Origin: Tsukamurella tyrosinosolvens
Lineage (GTDB): Bacteria > Actinomycetota > Actinomycetes > Mycobacteriales > Mycobacteriaceae
Reading direction: 5' to 3'
DNA length: 64,000 bases
NCBI RefSeq assembly: GCF_900104775.1
Contig: NZ_FNSA01000003.1
Coordinates: 3,720,001-3,784,000 of the forward strand
Part shown: positions 1 to 8,610 of the stretch, piece by piece
How positions within the stretch are numbered: the first letter of the stretch is position 1
Layout: each line of letters begins with the position of its first letter
Notes under the pieces: generated by a model
Told to the model about the DNA's origin: nothing
The model's input: only the letters and a program-made list of their open reading frames with translations
The model's database searches: none
Translations under genes and position numbers: made by a program

Positions 1-310
1 CGCGGAGCTCGGACGGGGCGCCCGCCACGAAGCGCACCCCCGGGTGGATGGGGTCCAGCTCCCGGTGGGTGAACACGAACACCGCGTAGTCGGCGTAGTA
101 CCACGGTTCGTCGCCCGCCTCGACGCGATCGACGACCCACTGGTAGGTGGTGTAGCCCATCACGATCGCGCCCACGCCGGCCATGTACTCCTCGATGTTC
201 ATCGGGCCGCCGTCGTCGATCGGCTGGCTGAGCAGCCAGTCCAGGCTGTCGTTCTCGTCGGCGAGGAAGCCGTCGAGGGTGGACGCGGTGTAGTACGAGT
301 AGGCGGTCAT
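1..310 (-). CDS. Dihydrofolate reductase-like (RibD C-terminal family) protein, partial
   Basis: The translation from the ATG at 310 begins MTAYSYYTASTLDGFLAD, the usual opening strand and helix of the RibD C-terminal/DHFR-like family (xxxSLDGxxA). It continues through an IVMGYTTYQWV segment, matching the family's GRxTYE region. About 103 codons are present; the C-terminal half lies outside the window. The start overlaps the stop of the upstream AraC/DinB gene by four bases (ATGA), so the two are co-transcribed and translationally coupled. Such proteins are NADPH-dependent reductases of mostly unknown substrate; true folate activity is not implied. Confidence 0.82.
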   Translation of the reverse strand, partial: MTAYSYYTASTLDGFLADENDSLDWLLSQPIDDGGPMNIEEYMAGVGAIVMGYTTYQWVVDRVEAGDEPWYYADYAVFVFTHRELDPIHPGVRFVAGAPSELR

Positions 311-1236
311 GATGCTCCTCCGGTGATGCGTCGGTGCCAGATGATGGGATCGGGATCCAGTTCGGGAGTGTCGACGGCGACGCCGACGTCGGCCAGCATC
401 CAGCGCGCCAGGAGCCGGCGGTGCGCGGAGAAGGTCAGCTCGTGCGCCACGATCTGCGAGAGCAGGAAGGACTCGGGCGGGTCGCACAGCGCGTCGATCA
501 CCCGGTCACCCCACGCGCTACGTCGTTCGATGTCACGGATCAGGCCGAGCCACCGCGGCGAGGTCCGCTCGTGGTGCGCGCGAAGGACATCGGGATCGAC
601 GGCGGGGTCGCGCCGGGGCTCGGGATCGCCCGCGATCGTGGCGAGCCACGGTTCGGTGCTGTGCACGAGGTGCCACATCACCTGCGCGAGGGATTCGTCC
701 GGACCGTCCCAGTGTCGCGGGGTCGATCCGGCGAGTCGCACCTTCCGGTACTCCTCGGCCGACAGCCCCTCGACCGCGTCCAGAAGGGCGCCGATGTCGG
801 CCGCGTCGTGCTGGACCTGCAGCGCCAGTACGTCTCCCGTCGACTCCTCGTGCCCGTCCTCGATGTACAGCACCGTCGGCGAGTGGAAGTGCAGGCCGTT
901 GGGCGAGGGCAACCAGTGCCCGACGGTGGCCGGAAGCTGCGACGGTGAGTGACCGTAGGCGCGGGCGAAGGCCCGGATGAATCCTTCGACGGAGTCGTAC
1001 CCCGCGGCGAAGGCGGCGTCGGTCACCGTCGATCCGCGTTGCAGTTGCCAGGCGGCGCGTTCGAGCAGGACCCGTCGACGCAGCGCGACGGGCGATTCGC
1101 CCGCGCCGGCGCGCACCTGCCGGGCGAAATGATGCAGCGAGCTGTGCGCGCCGGCGGCCATGGCGTCGAGGCTGTCGTGCGGATCGGCGAGGACGGCCTC
1201 GAGGAGTCGGCGCAGCGGGTCGGCGGGTTCGGACAT
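307..1236 (-). CDS. AraC-type HTH regulator fused to a DinB-like domain
   Basis: 309 residues. Residues about 5-105 look like an AraC-type DNA-binding domain: the second HTH contains TVTDAAFAAGYDSVEGFIRAF followed by YGHSPSQL, close to the family pattern for sub-domain 2. Residues about 135-300 are a helical region with MWHLVHSTEPW, typical of DinB/DUF664 four-helix bundles. Upstream on the coding strand GATACT lies seven bases before the ATG, suggesting a leaderless mRNA. The gene precedes the reductase gene in a two-gene operon. The ligand is unknown. Confidence 0.78.
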   Translation of the reverse strand: MSEPADPLRRLLEAVLADPHDSLDAMAAGAHSSLHHFARQVRAGAGESPVALRRRVLLERAAWQLQRGSTVTDAAFAAGYDSVEGFIRAFARAYGHSPSQLPATVGHWLPSPNGLHFHSPTVLYIEDGHEESTGDVLALQVQHDAADIGALLDAVEGLSAEEYRKVRLAGSTPRHWDGPDESLAQVMWHLVHSTEPWLATIAGDPEPRRDPAVDPDVLRAHHERTSPRWLGLIRDIERRSAWGDRVIDALCDPPESFLLSQIVAHELTFSAHRRLLARWMLADVGVAVDTPELDPDPIIWHRRITGGAS

Positions 1237-1285
1237 GGGAACCAGTATCGACCGCGCGACCCCGCCGCCGCTTGACCGTTCTTGC

Positions 1286-2665
1286 TCAGTTCGTCGCGGC
1301 GACCCCGAGCTCGGCGAGAACGGCCGTCGCCGCCCGCTCGCCCGACGCCGCGGCGTCCGCGAGCGAGGGCACGTCGAGCAGGAAGTCGCCCGCGAGATGG
1401 ATCGGGCCGACCGGCTCGCGCAACACCGGGAGCGACGCGCGCTTGTTCGGAGCCCAGAACGGCACCACGCGGTGGTGCTTGCGGACGATCGGCGTCCCGA
1501 GCTTGCCCCTCAGCTGCGGATACAGCGAGACGAGGTCACGGCTGAACCGATCCGCGATCTCCTCGTCGGGCAGGTCGAGGAGGGCGTCCGCCTTCGCGCC
1601 GCCCGCGAAGCAGGCGAGCGCGCCGCCCGGCGTCCGCGGACCTTGTCCGCGCAGCGCCGCCGCGTGGTTGAACACCGCCTGGAACTGCAACAGCGGCGTC
1701 GACACGGCGAAGAAGTCGTCCCAGGCCTGGGGCTCGCCGTCCTCCTCCGTGAAGAACCCGACCACCACGTAGCGGCCGTACTCGATGTCGTCGTACGCGG
1801 CCCGGTACGACGACGGGAGGCCGGGAAGGATCCGAGTGGCGATGTCGGCCGGCACGGTGACGACGGCACGCTCGGCACGAAGCCGCACGGGGCCGTTCGC
1901 ATCCTCGTACTCGACGACGACACCGTCGTCGTCCCACTCGACCGTGCTCACCGTGGCGCCCAGCCGGATCTTGTCGCCCAGATCCTGGGCAAGGATGTCC
2001 GTCAGCGTCTGGTTGCCGCCGACGGGGAGCGAGAAGTTCGGCACCTTCTCGGGATCTGCGATGGCGATCCCCACGGAGAAGACGAACTGCGTGGCGGCGG
2101 TCTCCTCCGGTTCGCAGCCCATCCACTGGGCCGCCCAGGCCCGGACGACGGCGCGGGTGGTGGCCGATCGCACGCCGCGCACGACGGCGTCGCCGGACTT
2201 GCGATCCAAGGACGCCCGCACGCGACGGCCGATGGCGCCGTCGGGGTTCATCCCCAGAGCGACCGCGCCCGAGACGACGCGCGCGCCGACGACGGCCATC
2301 CCGATCCGGTCCAGGAAGCTCATCCCCTTGGAGAACATGAGCTGCACCGGATTCGACGTGTCGATCACTTCGCCGTTGAGCCCGAGCGCGACCCCCTTGC
2401 CCGCGAGGCTGCCGCGGGCGACGTCGTGCCGGTCCAGCGCCTCGATGAGCGGGCCCGTGCCCTCAGTGAACTGCGTGCCGACGTTGATCCAGTAGTCGCC
2501 CTGCCGGACGGTCTCGACGCGCCCGCCCGCGCGGTCGGCGGCTTCGAGGACGACGACGTCATCGACGTGGGCGGACAGGGTGGTCGCGGCCATGAGGCCG
2601 GACATGCCCGCTCCGATCACGACGACGCGGGCGGACTCCTCGCGGGCGGGCTTCGGTGCGGTCAT
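1286..2665 (-). CDS. Flavin-containing amine oxidase
   Basis: 459 residues. The N-terminus has a Rossmann FAD site (VVIGAGMSGLMAA, then VVLEAADRAGGRVET), and the C-terminus has the second flavin motif IHLAGDFLLDVPSLADAAASG. Together they define the flavin monoamine oxidase/phytoene desaturase superfamily, which oxidises amines or related substrates to imines. A GAGGAAG Shine-Dalgarno supports the ATG at 2665. No signal peptide is visible, so it should be cytoplasmic. The upstream region carries a palindrome at 2738 that matches another before the FAD oxidoreductase at 3732, with a TetR gene between, so the two oxidases are probably one regulon. The substrate cannot be told from sequence. Confidence 0.82.
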   Translation of the reverse strand: MTAPKPAREESARVVVIGAGMSGLMAATTLSAHVDDVVVLEAADRAGGRVETVRQGDYWINVGTQFTEGTGPLIEALDRHDVARGSLAGKGVALGLNGEVIDTSNPVQLMFSKGMSFLDRIGMAVVGARVVSGAVALGMNPDGAIGRRVRASLDRKSGDAVVRGVRSATTRAVVRAWAAQWMGCEPEETAATQFVFSVGIAIADPEKVPNFSLPVGGNQTLTDILAQDLGDKIRLGATVSTVEWDDDGVVVEYEDANGPVRLRAERAVVTVPADIATRILPGLPSSYRAAYDDIEYGRYVVVGFFTEEDGEPQAWDDFFAVSTPLLQFQAVFNHAAALRGQGPRTPGGALACFAGGAKADALLDLPDEEIADRFSRDLVSLYPQLRGKLGTPIVRKHHRVVPFWAPNKRASLPVLREPVGPIHLAGDFLLDVPSLADAAASGERAATAVLAELGVAATN

Positions 2666-2737
2666 GGCTTCCTCATTTCATCGGTGGTTCCGGCATCGCC
2701 GTCTGACGTACACCGGACCATCATAGTCATACGACTC

Positions 2738-2749
2738 GGTCGTTTGACC
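2738..2749. promoter_or_regulatory. Candidate TetR operator, copy 1
   Basis: GGTC-GTTT-GACC inverted repeat about 75 bases upstream of the amine oxidase start. It shares the pattern GGTCNNTTGACC with the element at 3664-3677, on the other side of the TetR gene. The operator role is inferred. Confidence 0.5.
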
Positions 2750-2851
2750 ATGTTTGATGAGCATAGGGCCATCGCCAGCCGCACTCGCCGTGCACGGGCG
2801 CAGGCCCATGAGGTCCCGCGGCGCCCGACGGAACAGCAGGTCAGCCAGGTA

Positions 2852-3508
2852 TCAGCCGAGGTCGACCCACGACAGGAGCGGCCCCGTGGTCACCGGGACG
2901 CGGTCGTCGCCCGCATCCAGGTTCGCGTCCATCCAGGCGTCCAGCATGTGGACAGTGAGGTCCATCTGGGCGGGAGCCGCGTCCCGATCGGCGAACACCA
3001 ACCAGTTCATGGCGAAGCCGTCCGAGAGGACGGTGACCACGTACGCCAGCTCGTCGATCGCCCCCTCGGCCGGGGACTGCCCCGCGGCCGCTGCGTCAGC
3101 CTCGAGAATGGCGCGCAGCGCGGCGTTCGCCTCGGTGTACACCATGACCGCCTGCCCGCTCGCCTGGCGTCGCGCCCAGCTGATCAACTCGATGATCGCG
3201 CGGCCGAAATCCTCGTTCGCGACGTACCACTCCATGACCCCGCGCATCAGCGAGCGTGCAGTCTCCTTCACGTCTCCATGACAGTCGTTGCGCGCCAGTA
3301 CTTCCCGGTATTGACCGGCGACGTACTGAAAGACCTCGGCGAACAGCTCCTCCTTCGAGGCGAAGCAGTAGTGCAGCGTCGCCAGTGGCGCGTTCGCCTC
3401 ATCCGCGATTCGGCGGGTCGTGGCGCCGTCGACCCCGTGGGCCGCGATCACACGCACGGCGGCGTCGACCAGTTCTGAACGCCGCTCGGCGGCGGGGATG
3501 CGGGCCAT
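2852..3508 (-). CDS. TetR-family transcriptional regulator
   Basis: 218 residues. The N-terminal HTH reads ELVDAAVRVIAAHGVDGATTRRIADEANAPLATLHYCFASKEEL, a textbook TetR domain; the rest is the variable helical ligand domain. I chose the ATG at 3508 because GGAGG sits five bases upstream; a TTG four codons earlier would overlap that ribosome binding site. It lies between two flavin amine/amino-acid oxidase genes, each preceded by a GGTCNNTTGACC palindrome, so it is probably their amine-responsive repressor. A 10-base inverted repeat (3593-3602 with 3673-3682) spans its own promoter. Confidence 0.88.
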   Translation of the reverse strand: MARIPAAERRSELVDAAVRVIAAHGVDGATTRRIADEANAPLATLHYCFASKEELFAEVFQYVAGQYREVLARNDCHGDVKETARSLMRGVMEWYVANEDFGRAIIELISWARRQASGQAVMVYTEANAALRAILEADAAAAGQSPAEGAIDELAYVVTVLSDGFAMNWLVFADRDAAPAQMDLTVHMLDAWMDANLDAGDDRVPVTTGPLLSWVDLG

Positions 3509-3663
3509 GCGGGCCTCCAATCGGTGGGAACGGGACGCACTCAGCCGGAGTCACCGGCGACACTACACCGATTCGCGGACAAACCGGTCACCCGTCTTGG
3601 TCGACGCCACTTCCTCATCCACCACCCTTGACTGTGACGCCGAACACTGTCATTCTCACTTCA

Positions 3664-3677
3664 TGGTCAGTTGACCA
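3664..3677. promoter_or_regulatory. Candidate TetR operator, copy 2
   Basis: TGGTCA-GT-TGACCA, a perfect inverted repeat with a two-base centre, 55-68 bases before the FAD oxidoreductase ATG. The right half continues as GACCAAGACG, whose reverse complement occurs at 3593-3602, so a second half-site faces the TetR promoter. Confidence 0.55.
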
Positions 3678-3731
3678 AGACGATAGATCGACTCTATGTG
3701 CGGTCCGAGCCCGGTCCGAGGAGGCATTGGA

Positions 3732-5030
3732 ATGAAGATCATGTACGACACCGGGTGGGCCGCACCCCCGCTTCCCGCCGAACCTCAGCTGGCCGGCGAC
3801 GTGCACTGCGATGTCGTCGTGATCGGCGGCGGTGGCGGGGGCATGGCCGCGGCGATCCGCCTCGCCGAGAGCGGCGCCGATGTGGTCCTCGTGGAGGCCC
3901 GCACCCTCGGCGCAGGCGCGAGCGGCCGCAACGCCGGCTACATCACCAACTCCATCGCCGCCGATCCCGAGATGCTCGATCACCTCGTCGAGCCGGACCG
4001 CTTGCGGGCGCTGTACCGCTACGCGGAGAACGCCGTCCACTTCGCCGAGAGCACCATCGACGAACACCGGATCGAATGCGGACACGTGAAGGCCGGCATC
4101 GTCATGGCGGCCGTCAGCAAGGGCCAACTCCGCCGGGCACGCCGGATCGCGAAGGTCCTGCAGAAGAACGGCGCGGCCTCGGAGTTCGTGGACGGCCGCG
4201 AGGCCGGATTGCCGGAGGGCTTCCTCGGCGGCGTGCGCGAACGCGTCGGTGGCACGGTCAATCCCGGCGAATTCGTCGTCGGCCTCCGGCGCGCTACCAT
4301 CGCAGCGGGCGTGCGGGTGTACGAGCACACCCCCGCCCGCGACGTGACGGACACCGGCGACGGCGTCACCGTCGACACCCCTGGCGGCAGCGTCCGCGCG
4401 AAGCGGGCCCTGCTGATGACGAACGCCGACAACGGGGCGTTCGCGATCGCCCCGAAGAATCTCGCGACGCCCACGTACACCTGCCTCCTGGAGACCGAGC
4501 CGATCGCACCCGAAAGGCTGGACCAGATCGGCTGGACCAGTCGTGCGCCGATGGTCTCGCTGCACATGATCCTGGAGAACCACCGCGTCACCCCGCGCGG
4601 CACGATCGTCTTCGGTACCCGCAGGGTGGAGGCCGGCCGTGTCCCCCTCCCTGAGCGCACGCCCTCCCCCGCAGTAGCCGACGACTTGGTCCGCGGCTTC
4701 CGCGAGCGGTTCCCCGGGCTCCGCGACGTCGGATTCCGGAGCGTATGGGGCGGGTGGATCTCGATGAGCGGCACCTGGATGCCCGCTGCCGGGGAGGCGT
4801 CGGACAACGTCCTGTACTCCCAGGCCTGCAACGGCCACGGCTTCGCCCAGGCGCAGTACGTCGGCCACCTCCTCGCCGACCACGTCGGCGGCGCGCCGCG
4901 CCACGCGGACCTCGACGCGATCTGGCACGGCCGCAAGCGGTTCCGGCCCAGCGTCGTCAACGGTCCCACGCTCTACGCCGGCTGGCTGGCCGACCGCGCT
5001 CTCGATCGTCTCGCAGCACTCACCCACTGA
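3732..5030 (+). CDS. FAD-dependent oxidoreductase, DadA/PuuB-like
   Basis: 432 residues from the ATG at 3732, which has GAGGAGG seven bases upstream; a further ATG at 3696 lacks this. The N-terminus has VVVIGGGGGGMAAAIRL and VEARTLGAGASGRNAGYI. The SGRNAG turn is typical of DadA and gamma-glutamylputrescine oxidase-like members of the DAO family. The C-terminus has an ACNGHGFAQAQ loop that closes the flavin site. It probably oxidises an amine or D-amino acid. A membrane protein gene follows 20 bases downstream in the same operon, and a TetR operator candidate lies upstream. Confidence 0.8.
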   Translation: MKIMYDTGWAAPPLPAEPQLAGDVHCDVVVIGGGGGGMAAAIRLAESGADVVLVEARTLGAGASGRNAGYITNSIAADPEMLDHLVEPDRLRALYRYAENAVHFAESTIDEHRIECGHVKAGIVMAAVSKGQLRRARRIAKVLQKNGAASEFVDGREAGLPEGFLGGVRERVGGTVNPGEFVVGLRRATIAAGVRVYEHTPARDVTDTGDGVTVDTPGGSVRAKRALLMTNADNGAFAIAPKNLATPTYTCLLETEPIAPERLDQIGWTSRAPMVSLHMILENHRVTPRGTIVFGTRRVEAGRVPLPERTPSPAVADDLVRGFRERFPGLRDVGFRSVWGGWISMSGTWMPAAGEASDNVLYSQACNGHGFAQAQYVGHLLADHVGGAPRHADLDAIWHGRKRFRPSVVNGPTLYAGWLADRALDRLAALTH

Positions 5031-5050
5031 CTCCCGAGGAAGAAGAAGCC

Positions 5051-5740
5051 ATGAAGGAAATCCTGTTCATGATCGCCGATGTATGGGCGATCGTCGTCGG
5101 CTACACGTACGGCATCAAGTTCATCCGCAAGCATCACAACTACCTTCTGGGGCTCGAGTGGATCGTCGTCGCCACGTCGTGCACGAACTTCCTACTCTTC
5201 GCCGCGACCAAGTCCAGTCATGACAGCGTGCTGTACATGATCGCCTCGTTCTTCGACGCGTTCTCCCGCTCCGTCGGCATCACGTTGATCCTGGTCCTCG
5301 GCCTGATGCAGGTGACGCACCGGTACAAGCCGACCCTGCCCGTCGAGATCGGCTCATTCGCACTGGCCGCCGTCTGCGGCTTCCTCCTGGTCGGCTACCA
5401 GGAATCGGCCTACGCGACGCCCATCAAGATCTTCTTCATCGTGGTCAACGTGCTCACCAGCGCTTTCCTGATCTACTTCGCCGCGCGGCTGTGGCGCATC
5501 GGCGAGCGGGGTCACGCGATCTGGGCGGGCGTCTCGACCTTCTGCAGCTTCCTCATCGCCGCGATCTACGACTTCGTCCAGATCCCCGGGGACGACGCCG
5601 AGCACACGATCTTCTACACCCTCGCACTCGCGTCCTGGGGCCTGCAGATGTTCGTCTTCTACCGCGCGTACGACGCGTTCGACGCCGACAACAAGCGGGT
5701 CGACGCGCAGGCGGTCAACGCCGCTCCAGCCACGGCTTGA
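5051..5740 (+). CDS. Uncharacterised seven-helix membrane protein
   Basis: 229 residues. I count seven hydrophobic stretches, at about residues 2-22, 34-51, 60-87, 97-114, 123-145, 149-172 and 181-200, ending in a polar tail. No enzyme or transporter signature is recognised. The ATG at 5051 follows a purine-rich stretch 20 bases after the FAD oxidoreductase stop, so the two are co-expressed; a role in moving the amine substrate or sensing is only a guess. The 3' end overlaps the convergent ABM-domain gene by 26 bases. Confidence 0.72.
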   Translation: MKEILFMIADVWAIVVGYTYGIKFIRKHHNYLLGLEWIVVATSCTNFLLFAATKSSHDSVLYMIASFFDAFSRSVGITLILVLGLMQVTHRYKPTLPVEIGSFALAAVCGFLLVGYQESAYATPIKIFFIVVNVLTSAFLIYFAARLWRIGERGHAIWAGVSTFCSFLIAAIYDFVQIPGDDAEHTIFYTLALASWGLQMFVFYRAYDAFDADNKRVDAQAVNAAPATA

Positions 5741-6323
5741 TCCGCGCGGTCACCCACGGCAGCACCAGGAAGACCATGAGCGGGGTGTTGATCAGCGTCG
5801 CGATCAGGGTGCGGCCCACCAGGCCCCAGCCGTGTGCGGGGAGGAACGTCAGGTGCGGGAGCACCAGGAAGTTGATCAGCAGCGACAGCGGGAAGAAGCC
5901 CAACCAGATGGCGACGGCCTGCTTCCACCGCGGCGGCACCTTCGCCACGGGGGCGGCGACGGGGCCGGCACCGTCGGGCTGCGGGGAGAACCAGCCCTCG
6001 ATCCCGGACAGGCGGTGGGTGGCGGTCTCGACGGCGAGGCCCTCGCACCGCTCCAGCCAGTGCTTGCGCACCCGCGAGCGCTGCCAGTCGTCCAGCTCCT
6101 CGTCGGAGGCGAAGCGGTAGATCACGAAGTACAGCTCGGGGTCGTCCGCGGACCGGACCCATCCGCCGCCCAGGAAGCCGCGGTAGGTACGGGCCAGCGC
6201 GATCCCCGCGTCGGTCCAGGCCAGGAATTCGTGTTCGCGGCCGGGGGCGATACGTCGGGCGACGGAGGTCAGCGAGGCCTTGTGGGCCGCTCCTGCCTCC
6301 GACCGGGTCTCGGTGTGGGGCAT
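5715..6323 (-). CDS. ABM-domain protein with C-terminal membrane helices
   Basis: 202 residues from the ATG at 6323; a longer reading frame upstream is unlikely because it is Pro/Arg-rich and overlaps the next promoter. Residues about 10-105 resemble an antibiotic biosynthesis monooxygenase (ferredoxin-like dimeric alpha-beta) domain: ARRIAPGREHEFLAW, then DPELYFVIYRFASDEELDDW. After a Pro/Ala linker come two predicted membrane spans (VAIWLGFFPLSLLINFLVL and IATLINTPLMVFLVLPWV). Stand-alone ABM proteins are soluble, so this one is membrane-tethered. The reaction is unknown. Confidence 0.72.
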   Translation of the reverse strand: MPHTETRSEAGAAHKASLTSVARRIAPGREHEFLAWTDAGIALARTYRGFLGGGWVRSADDPELYFVIYRFASDEELDDWQRSRVRKHWLERCEGLAVETATHRLSGIEGWFSPQPDGAGPVAAPVAKVPPRWKQAVAIWLGFFPLSLLINFLVLPHLTFLPAHGWGLVGRTLIATLINTPLMVFLVLPWVTARIKPWLERR

Positions 6324-6466
6324 GCGTACCAGTGTCGGGGCCGACGGCCCGGGACACCAACCGGGGCGGTGTGATCTTGCCGACGTCCGACCCGGGACGC
6401 CGGGGACCGCCGCCCGACACCGGGCGGAATCAGCGCGACGCGGGGCCGGGTGCCACAATCGGGGGC

Positions 6467-7120
6467 GTGTCCTACCTCCTGCGCGTCCGCCTCACCGACC
6501 GTCCCGGCAGCCTGGGTTCCCTGGCCGTGGCCCTCGGCTCGGTGGGTGCCGACATCCTCTCGCTCGACGTCGTGGAGCGCGGCGATGGCTTCGCGGTGGA
6601 CGACATCGTCGTGGACCTGGGCCCGCAGTCGCTGCCGGACACCCTGATCACCGCGGCGGAGTCGCTGGACGGCATCACGGTCGACTCGATCCGTCCGTAC
6701 GCCGACGTCCTGGACACCCACCGCGAACTCGAGCTCATCGACCACGTGGCCGGCGCCGGGCACGACCAACTGCAGATGCTGGCCGACCAGGTCCCGCGCG
6801 TGCTGCGGGTGGGCTGGTGCGCCGTGCTGGGCAACACCCCGGAGACCCAATGGCCCGTCTTCGGCTCGTCCGGCCTACCCGAGACGCCGCCCGAGCACCT
6901 CGACTTCCTGCCGCTCAGCGGCCCCGTCGCCCTCGATCCCGAGGCGGACTGGGTGCCGGACGCCTGGCAGCAGCTCGACACCAAGCTGGCCGCGGCCCCG
7001 CTGGGCGCGATCGGCAAGGTCGTGCTCGTCGGCCGGCCGGGCGGCCCGGACTTCCGACCGTCCGAAGTGGCCCGGTTGGGCTACCTCGCCGGCATCGTGG
7101 CGACGGTGCTGGTCCGCTAA
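6467..7120 (+). CDS. ACT-domain protein (Rv3013-like)
   Basis: 217 residues from the GTG at 6467, matching the length I recall for M. tuberculosis Rv3013. The N-terminus YLLRVRLTDRPGSLGSLAVALGSVGADILSLDVVERG is a clear ACT domain, which usually binds an amino acid. The remainder is unassigned and contains a LDFLPLSGPVALDPEADWVPDAW stretch. CACAAT lies seven bases before the GTG, so translation is probably leaderless. In M. tuberculosis the homologue adjoins ligA; here the histidine-utilisation island separates them. Confidence 0.75.
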   Translation: MSYLLRVRLTDRPGSLGSLAVALGSVGADILSLDVVERGDGFAVDDIVVDLGPQSLPDTLITAAESLDGITVDSIRPYADVLDTHRELELIDHVAGAGHDQLQMLADQVPRVLRVGWCAVLGNTPETQWPVFGSSGLPETPPEHLDFLPLSGPVALDPEADWVPDAWQQLDTKLAAAPLGAIGKVVLVGRPGGPDFRPSEVARLGYLAGIVATVLVR

Positions 7121-7153
7121 GTCCCGCGGTGCCGGATTCGCACGGGCGCGGTC

Positions 7154-7182
7154 TTGCGCATTTGTATAGACAGCGCTATACA
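7154..7182 (+). promoter_or_regulatory. Promoter of the histidine permease-hutH operon with overlapping operator
   Basis: TTGCGC (7154-7159), a 17-base spacer and TATACA (7177-7182) form a good sigma-70-type promoter. The spacer and -10 are covered by an inverted repeat, TGTATAG-ACAGCG-CTATACA (7163-7182). TGTATAGACA-type half-sites resemble operators reported for the HutC branch of GntR regulators, and such a gene lies at 14374. Confidence 0.65.
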
Positions 7183-7233
7183 TAGCGGGTGTGATCCGCC
7201 ACACACCCCCGCTCGCCCGCTAAGGAGTCCCCC

Positions 7234-8610
7234 GTGAGCGATCTCGGCTCCACCCTGGTCCGCGGCCTGTCCGCGCGCCACATCCGGTTCATCGCCCTCG
7301 GCTCCGCGATCGGTACCGGCCTGTTCTACGGCTCCGCCTCGGCCATCCAGTCCGCCGGGCCCGCGGTCCTCGTCGCGTACATCATCGGCGGCGCCGCGAT
7401 CTACATCGTGTTGCGCGCCCTCGGCGAGCTGGCCGTCCGCAACCCCGTCGCCGGCTCGTTCGGCGAGTTCGCCTCCGCGAACCTCGGCCCGCTCGCGGGC
7501 TTCATGACCGGGTGGACCTACATCTTCGAGATGATCGTGGTGGCCCTCGCGGACGTCACGGCGTTCGGTGTGTACATGGGATTCTGGTTCCCCGACGTGC
7601 CGCGCTGGATCTGGGTGCTGTCGATCATCTTCTTCATCGCCGCCGTGAACCTGGTGGGCGTCAAGACCTTCGGCGAGCTCGAGTTCTGGTTCACCCTCGT
7701 CAAGATCGTGGCGATCATCGCGATGATCGCCGGCGGCATCGCCGTGCTGATCTTCGGTTTCGGCCTCCACGACACCTCGCAGGGGGTGTCCAACCTGTGG
7801 TCGAACGGCGGCTTCTTCGCCACCGGGATCGGCGGCTTCCTCGGCTGTTTCGCGATCGTCATCTTCGCGTTCGGAGGCAGCGAGATCATCGGCATCACCG
7901 CCGGCGAGGCGCAGGACCCCGAGAAGACCATCCCGCGCGCGGTCAACACCGTGCCGATCCGCATCCTGCTGTTCTACGTCCTCACCCTCGCAGTGATCAT
8001 GGCGATCATCCCGTGGAACGAGATCACCACGGAACGCAGCCCGTTCGTGCAGATCTTCGAGGCGCTCGGCGTCGGCCCGGCTGCCGCCGTGCTCAACGTC
8101 GTGGTGATCACCGCCGCCCTGTCCGCGATCAACAGCGACGTCTTCGGCGCCGGCCGCATGCTCTACGGCATGGCGCAGCGAGGACAGGCACCGCAGGCAC
8201 TGACCAAGGTCTCGCGGAACGGTGTCCCCTATCTCACCGTGGTCATCATGGCCGGTGCGCTACTGGTGGGCGTCGTCCTGAACTGGCTGATCCCGGAGAA
8301 CGTCTTCGCGGTGATCGCGTCGATCGCCACCTTCGCCACCATCTTCGTCTGGCTGATGATCCTGGCCGCGCAGTACAAGGCGCGCCGCTCGATGACGCCC
8401 GAACAGGAAGCGGGCCTGAAGTTCCCCGTGCCGCTGTGGCCCTACGGCCAGCTGATCACGATGGCCTTCCTCGTCTTCGTCACCGTCCTGCTCGCGTTCC
8501 ACGCCGACACCCGCGTGGCCCTCTACGTCGGCGCCGCTTGGCTGGTCATCCTCGCCGTCGCGTTCCGCCTCCTCCCCCGCACCCCGAAGATCGAAATGGA
8601 GAAGATCTGA
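7234..8610 (+). CDS. Amino acid permease, probably for histidine
   Basis: 458 residues. It starts at a GTG with AAGGAG eight bases upstream. The start of the protein ([32 protein letters not shown]) is the signature of the APC-superfamily amino acid transporter family (ProY/HisP/GabP type), with about twelve membrane helices predicted through to residue 450. Its stop overlaps the hutH start by one base (TGATG), which makes histidine the likely substrate; urocanate is the alternative. A promoter with a palindromic operator precedes it. Confidence 0.88.
   Translation: MSDLGSTLVRGLSARHIRFIALGSAIGTGLFYGSASAIQSAGPAVLVAYIIGGAAIYIVLRALGELAVRNPVAGSFGEFASANLGPLAGFMTGWTYIFEMIVVALADVTAFGVYMGFWFPDVPRWIWVLSIIFFIAAVNLVGVKTFGELEFWFTLVKIVAIIAMIAGGIAVLIFGFGLHDTSQGVSNLWSNGGFFATGIGGFLGCFAIVIFAFGGSEIIGITAGEAQDPEKTIPRAVNTVPIRILLFYVLTLAVIMAIIPWNEITTERSPFVQIFEALGVGPAAAVLNVVVITAALSAINSDVFGAGRMLYGMAQRGQAPQALTKVSRNGVPYLTVVIMAGALLVGVVLNWLIPENVFAVIASIATFATIFVWLMILAAQYKARRSMTPEQEAGLKFPVPLWPYGQLITMAFLVFVTVLLAFHADTRVALYVGAAWLVILAVAFRLLPRTPKIEMEKI

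Noticed and set aside
44-1275. Long plus-strand open frames
   Set aside because: They mirror the AraC/DinB and reductase genes and are Arg/Gly/Val-rich without any family signature.
1160-3478. A 772-residue plus-strand open frame
   Set aside because: It is antisense to the amine oxidase and TetR genes; composition is that of high-GC shadow frames.
7163-7182. A T-box or riboswitch before the permease
   Set aside because: The repeat lies inside the promoter -10 region, upstream of any transcript, so it is an operator, not an RNA element.
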